DNA of 21,548 nucleotides from Chara braunii. Taxonomy: Eukaryota > Streptophyta > Charophyceae > Charales > Characeae. A program made the translations under genes and the position numbers. Under the pieces are notes generated by a model that worked only from the letters and a program-made list of their open reading frames with translations, was not told the DNA's origin and ran no database searches. Location: assembly GCA_003427395.1 (NCBI GenBank), contig BFEA01000147.1, positions 119,239-140,786 of the forward strand, in the 5' to 3' direction. Position 1 is the first letter of the stretch, and the number at the start of each line of letters is the position of its first letter. Positions 18,942 through 21,548 of this stretch are shown piece after piece.

Positions 18942-20534
18942 TCAAAATTCTTCGGGAATTTCGTGTTCGAAAAGTTCGACCAGATGCTTCCATTCATCCT
19001 CACTAGGCAGTTCTTCTTCGTATTCCTGTTCCCCGATTCCGCTACCGATGTCCGAGGAAGAATACTCCTCGAGATCAATGCATCGAATCATCCCTATTTG
19101 GGCTGAGTTAGGAGTTCGTTTTATCGTTCGGGTGAAAATTCGCAAGGGAACAGTTTGAGGCTTTCCCCCAGTTTGCGTGAGCACCAGTTGTTTTGAATCG
19201 AAATGCAAACGTGCGCCTACCGCCATCGCCCAAGGTAATCCTAATAGTACGGAATAGGAGCGCACATCTATCACGAGTGCGTTAACGAGGACGTGTACCC
19301 GTCCAACTTTTACAGCCACATTCTCAATAACGCCCACGTTGTTCATTGCTTCCTCGTCGGCAAAGACATAATTGTCTTTGCCAGATTGAGGAAGAACGGA
19401 TCTGAGTCGTCCCGTCTTCCTAACAGTGTCTAATGAGATAGCTACTGCAGAAGACCATGTGTCGATAAGGGCGTTAAACGGCTTGCCCCAAACTTCACAA
19501 TCACATTCCGCACTTTTCCACAGTACCGACCGAGCTCGTACGAAGTGATCCTTCTCTGCTAAAGAGATCGTTGCTATACGTGCGGCTTCGGGTTCGCTTG
19601 CTTCGGGTTCGCTTGCTTCGGGTTCGGGCGGCGCAACTTCATCGCCTCCTTCCTTCTTTTTTAACATTCGCTGTATGCGCTGGTACGTGAAGCGTTTTTT
19701 ATTTTTCTGGCAATGTTGCAAGAGTTGATCATTCGCAACTTTGGATATGGTGAGCAAACGTCCTACTGGGATACGAACGCGAATATCCAGCTGCTTGAGC
19801 GTTCTCAATACATCAATTTCTCCCGTCCCAAACTGCGGACCAGGATTGGATTCGTGATCGACCCATTTGAGATCATCAGGGGCCGATCGGATCGCTCCGA
19901 CCATGCTTGCGAGATGAAGATACTCAAGTGGATCGACCACGTCAGCAGCGTCAGAGGAAGAAGCTCTCGATGTCGACCCCATTGCCATCGAGGGGGAAGA
20001 CGGTTCTGAGTCATATGCCACGAGCTCCCCTCCTTGGGCCGTATCCATCAATGCGGTCACTCGTCCTTGATTCAGGGCCACAGGGGCCGCAGCAGGTGGG
20101 GGCTGATTACGCGTTGGCTGCGGACAGTCTCGGGCGAAATGTCCGGGCTGTTTGCAGTTAAAACACTCGATCTTTCCTATGGGGTTAGTTGGGTGAGGGA
20201 ACTGAGGTGAGTATCCTGGTGCAAGCGGGGCAGGCAAGAGTGGAAATGACGTGGGGGCAGGCCGAGCAGGGGCCGGGTTAGGCTTAATTAGCCTGCTCAT
20301 TATCTGTTTCATCCGCTCCATGTGAGCGGCCTGCATTTGAATCAAGTTGCTCATCCATTCGGACTGCTTGGTAGTGGCCGTATGGATCATCTGGGCAAGA
20401 TGTAAGTTGGTTACGGCCGGCGAGGGAAGTTCATTGGAAATTCTGCTCTTAACTGCCGCTATTGGTTGATTCACCGGGGGGAGAGGAAGAAGAAACAGGC
20501 GGGATATCGGAAGCGATCCCGTCGGGAAGGTCAT
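18942..20534 (-). pseudogene. Gag nucleocapsid and aspartic protease ORF, 530 codons
   Basis: Starts at ATG 20534. Residues 40-85 form a Met/Gln-rich helix, probably coiled coil, followed by a proline-rich linker (86-118). A CCHC zinc knuckle follows at C124, C127, H132, C137 (CFNCKQPGHFARDC), which binds element RNA. Residues 170-230 are acidic and Ser-rich, 240-295 are basic and helical, and SEPEA repeats lie at about 305-317. A retropepsin-like protease occupies roughly 325-470, with ALIDTWSSAVAIS at 355-367 and VLLGLPWA at 429-436. The active-site motif is DTW where DTG/DSG is expected, so proteolysis is doubtful. Only about 120 residues precede the knuckle, with no recognisable capsid domain. 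The ORF ends at TGA 18942-18944. The frame extends upstream into the LTR, with only two TAG stops between. Confidence 0.88.
19584..19630 (-). repeat. 15-base coding minisatellite, SEPEA repeat
   Basis: Three tandem copies of a 15-base unit (gcttcgggttcgctt on the plus strand) encode Pro-Glu-Ala-Ser-Glu repeats between the nucleocapsid and protease parts of the gag ORF. The units are nearly identical, so expansion or gene conversion is recent relative to the surroundings. Confidence 0.85.
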
Positions 20535-20600
20535 GGTCGGGGCGGGGAAAAAACCGTTCTACCGCCCGCAACCACGATCACCTTTTAGCCGCTACATCCC
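20535..20600 (-). other. 5' leader between LTR and gag ATG, expected primer-binding site
   Basis: A primer-binding site should begin just inside the LTR, read on the minus strand from about 20600 downward. The sequence there (cgggatgtagcggctaaaag) does not match the initiator-Met tRNA site common in plant Ty3/gypsy elements, and I could not match another tRNA by eye. The gag frame crosses this leader with only two TAG stops, at 20592-20594 and 20559-20561. Confidence 0.4.
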
Positions 20601-20939
20601 GTGGGGTTCTACTACCGTCCACGGGATGACTATCAACTCATTGAATGACAACAATATCGAGTAGGGTAGAAAGTGTGTATCGATAATGATAAACCCAGCC
20701 TCTACGAACCCTAAACAACAGCTTGCCGGAGGGAAGTAGTATCGACCGCCGATCTGCGCGACAGTTTCTCGTACGTCCCACTCGCATACACGCGTCCTTT
20801 CCTCGTTGTAGGGAAAAGGTCGTGTTGATACGGGAGGTACGGGAGGCTGACGCCCGATCGAAGGGTGCCTGTCAATCCACATGTCAATCAATTGCAAAAA
20901 TTCCGAGACGTCATCAAGGAAAAACACTCGCGCAATCAC
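20592..20939 (-). other. Open frame inside the 5' LTR, in phase with gag
   Basis: 115 codons, ending at TAG 20592-20594. The same reading phase continues through the leader (one more TAG at 20559) into the gag ATG at 20534. The encoded sequence has a hydrophobic, tryptophan-containing, protein-like pattern (FFLDDVSEFLQLIDMW, FNELIVIPWT) but no domain I know. Upstream it is closed by a TGA, and its first codon is GTG, so there is no clean start. It may be an ancestral N-terminal part of Gag, now broken by stops, or chance. Confidence 0.35.
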
Positions 20940-21548
20940 TAATCAATCCTTTTCGACATAAGAGAGAGAGAGAAAACACTCATTAGCTCGATCATGCATC
21001 CAACCGAGGGACTGACCCGCGACTCAGTTTTTCGTAAGCCACCGCGGTGGTGATCCTAGGCGCCTTATTTCTCGGGGCTGCCCCGTAGATTGGCTGCAGA
21101 TGTCGTGCAGCATAAGGCAGATGGCATGCGCAGTGCATTCAGGAATACAGATCTAAACACTCTTGCAATCTCGAACAAAATCCCGCCAAGTGAGGCGTCC
21201 AATCAATACAGAAAGGCAAGCATCTCCATACATACATTCACTGTGGAAGGTGCGAAAATGACGAGGGTACACAAGTCAGAAATCAACCGAGGGAATTGTA
21301 CACACGCATCCGTCGTCCACAAGACAAAAGGATCAATTCCTCGACATCTGGGCATTACCCAGGAAACTAATGGAAGAGTTCCGGAAGAAGTTCTTTCACG
21401 CAGGAAAGCACACAGATTCATTCCCATCCAAGAGAGAGAGACAAACATCGAGACACATCATCATTCAAAGATAGAGGAGAGAGGGGGAGGTGAGGGAGGG
21501 GAGTCGAGATAGGAGATGACAAGATCCGAAAGAAGGAAGTTCGGCGTT
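20601..21548 (-). repeat. 5' LTR (right copy), truncated by the window end
   Basis: Matches the left LTR from 10304 onward, with TG at 20602. It stops at 21548, exactly at the base where the left copy meets its N, so the outer end and promoter start are missing. The conserved palindrome ccaccgcggtgg lies at 21039-21050. Roughly three quarters of the differences from the left copy fall in its first 490 bases. Confidence 0.92.
21126..21512 (+). CDS. Antisense LTR ORF, 128 codons from ATG, unknown function
   Basis: Twin of the frame at 10827-11210, one codon longer because of an in-frame gaa. It is open from ATG 21126 to TAG 21510-21512 on the strand opposite gag-pol. The product is hydrophilic and basic with a Gly/Glu-rich end, and no domain is recognised. 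Antisense proteins from LTRs are known in some retroviruses, but nothing here shows expression: I see no clear TATA box or poly(A) signal placed for it. Confidence 0.3.
   Translation: MRSAFRNTDLNTLAISNKIPPSEASNQYRKASISIHTFTVEGAKMTRVHKSEINRGNCTHASVVHKTKGSIPRHLGITQETNGRVPEEVLSRRKAHRFIPIQERETNIETHHHSKIEERGGGEGGESR

Larger units (their letters stand above)
10304..21548 (-). mobile_element. Ty3/gypsy-type LTR retrotransposon, degenerate, right LTR incomplete
   Basis: Direct repeats of at least 943 bases (10304 onward and 20601 onward) enclose a minus-strand coding region. The order is zinc-knuckle Gag, aspartic protease, RT, RNase H, integrase. Integrase after RNase H is the Ty3/gypsy arrangement, not Ty1/copia. 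Beyond integrase there is a third ORF before the 3' LTR. The window covers about 11.2 kb, and the element continues past 21548. At least twelve in-frame stops and several frameshifts disable it. I saw no chromodomain after the integrase GPY/F-like part, but a PHD-like finger sits before the integrase. Confidence 0.95.

Noticed and set aside
16977-20939. TAG/TAA reassigned to glutamine (as in some ulvophyte algae), making gag and pol single long ORFs
   Set aside because: At least two of the TAG codons fall where related RT and RNase H sequences usually have Trp, not Gln. Three TGA stops and several frameshifts also remain. Ordinary decay explains all of it.
1-21548. CRISPR array, bacterial operons or integron features
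   Set aside because: No regularly spaced short direct repeats with unique spacers, no ribosome-binding-site-led gene strings, and clear eukaryotic retroelement content.

Overview
The window is eukaryotic nuclear DNA. It has no compact gene array, many poly(A)/poly(T) runs, microsatellites and dispersed short repeats, and one large degenerate Ty3/gypsy-type LTR retrotransposon. Plant-style intron signals and the repeat load suggest a plant or streptophyte alga. A charophyte such as Chara is my best guess, but that is an impression and not something the sequence proves.

Positions 1-10303 hold no gene I can support. This part is AT-rich sequence with two families of short repeats. Family 1 is a short poly(A)-tailed element, mostly inverted, with copies at 1, 3189, 4460, 5325, 5978, 6117, 6629, 6715 and 9791. 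Family 2 is a GGTTACAGGG..CACCCCAG module, arrayed at 7450-8520 and present once inverted near 4141-4175. There are also tandem duplications at 3261-3460 and 6813-7290, a decayed zinc-knuckle fragment at about 6383-6620, a possible short intron at 2329-2387 and a possible tRNA-like SINE at 3981-4090.

Positions 10304-21548 are the retrotransposon, read on the minus strand. The right (5') LTR starts at about 20601 and runs off the window. Internally, in order, come gag/protease (20534-18942), the protease-RT linker and RT N-terminus (18941-18198), RT (18125-17595), RNase H (17579-16977), a PHD-like Cys/His cluster (about 16699-16540), integrase (16617-15448), the integrase C-terminal GPY/F-like module (15451-15068), and a third open reading frame of unknown function (about 15043-13089). 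The left (3') LTR spans 10304 to at least 11342. The two LTRs differ by about 36 substitutions over about 943 aligned bases (hand count, about 3.8%). The coding part carries at least 12 in-frame stops and several frameshifts, so this copy is dead even though the RT, RNase H and integrase catalytic residues are still visible.

The points most worth a second look are the PHD-like finger between RNase H and integrase, the long third ORF placed after pol, an antisense ORF inside both LTRs that stays open with mostly synonymous differences, an LTR reading frame that runs in phase into gag, and a clear assembly signature. That signature is a 95-base sequence that occurs on both sides of the single N at 11247 and again as the last 95 bases of the window.
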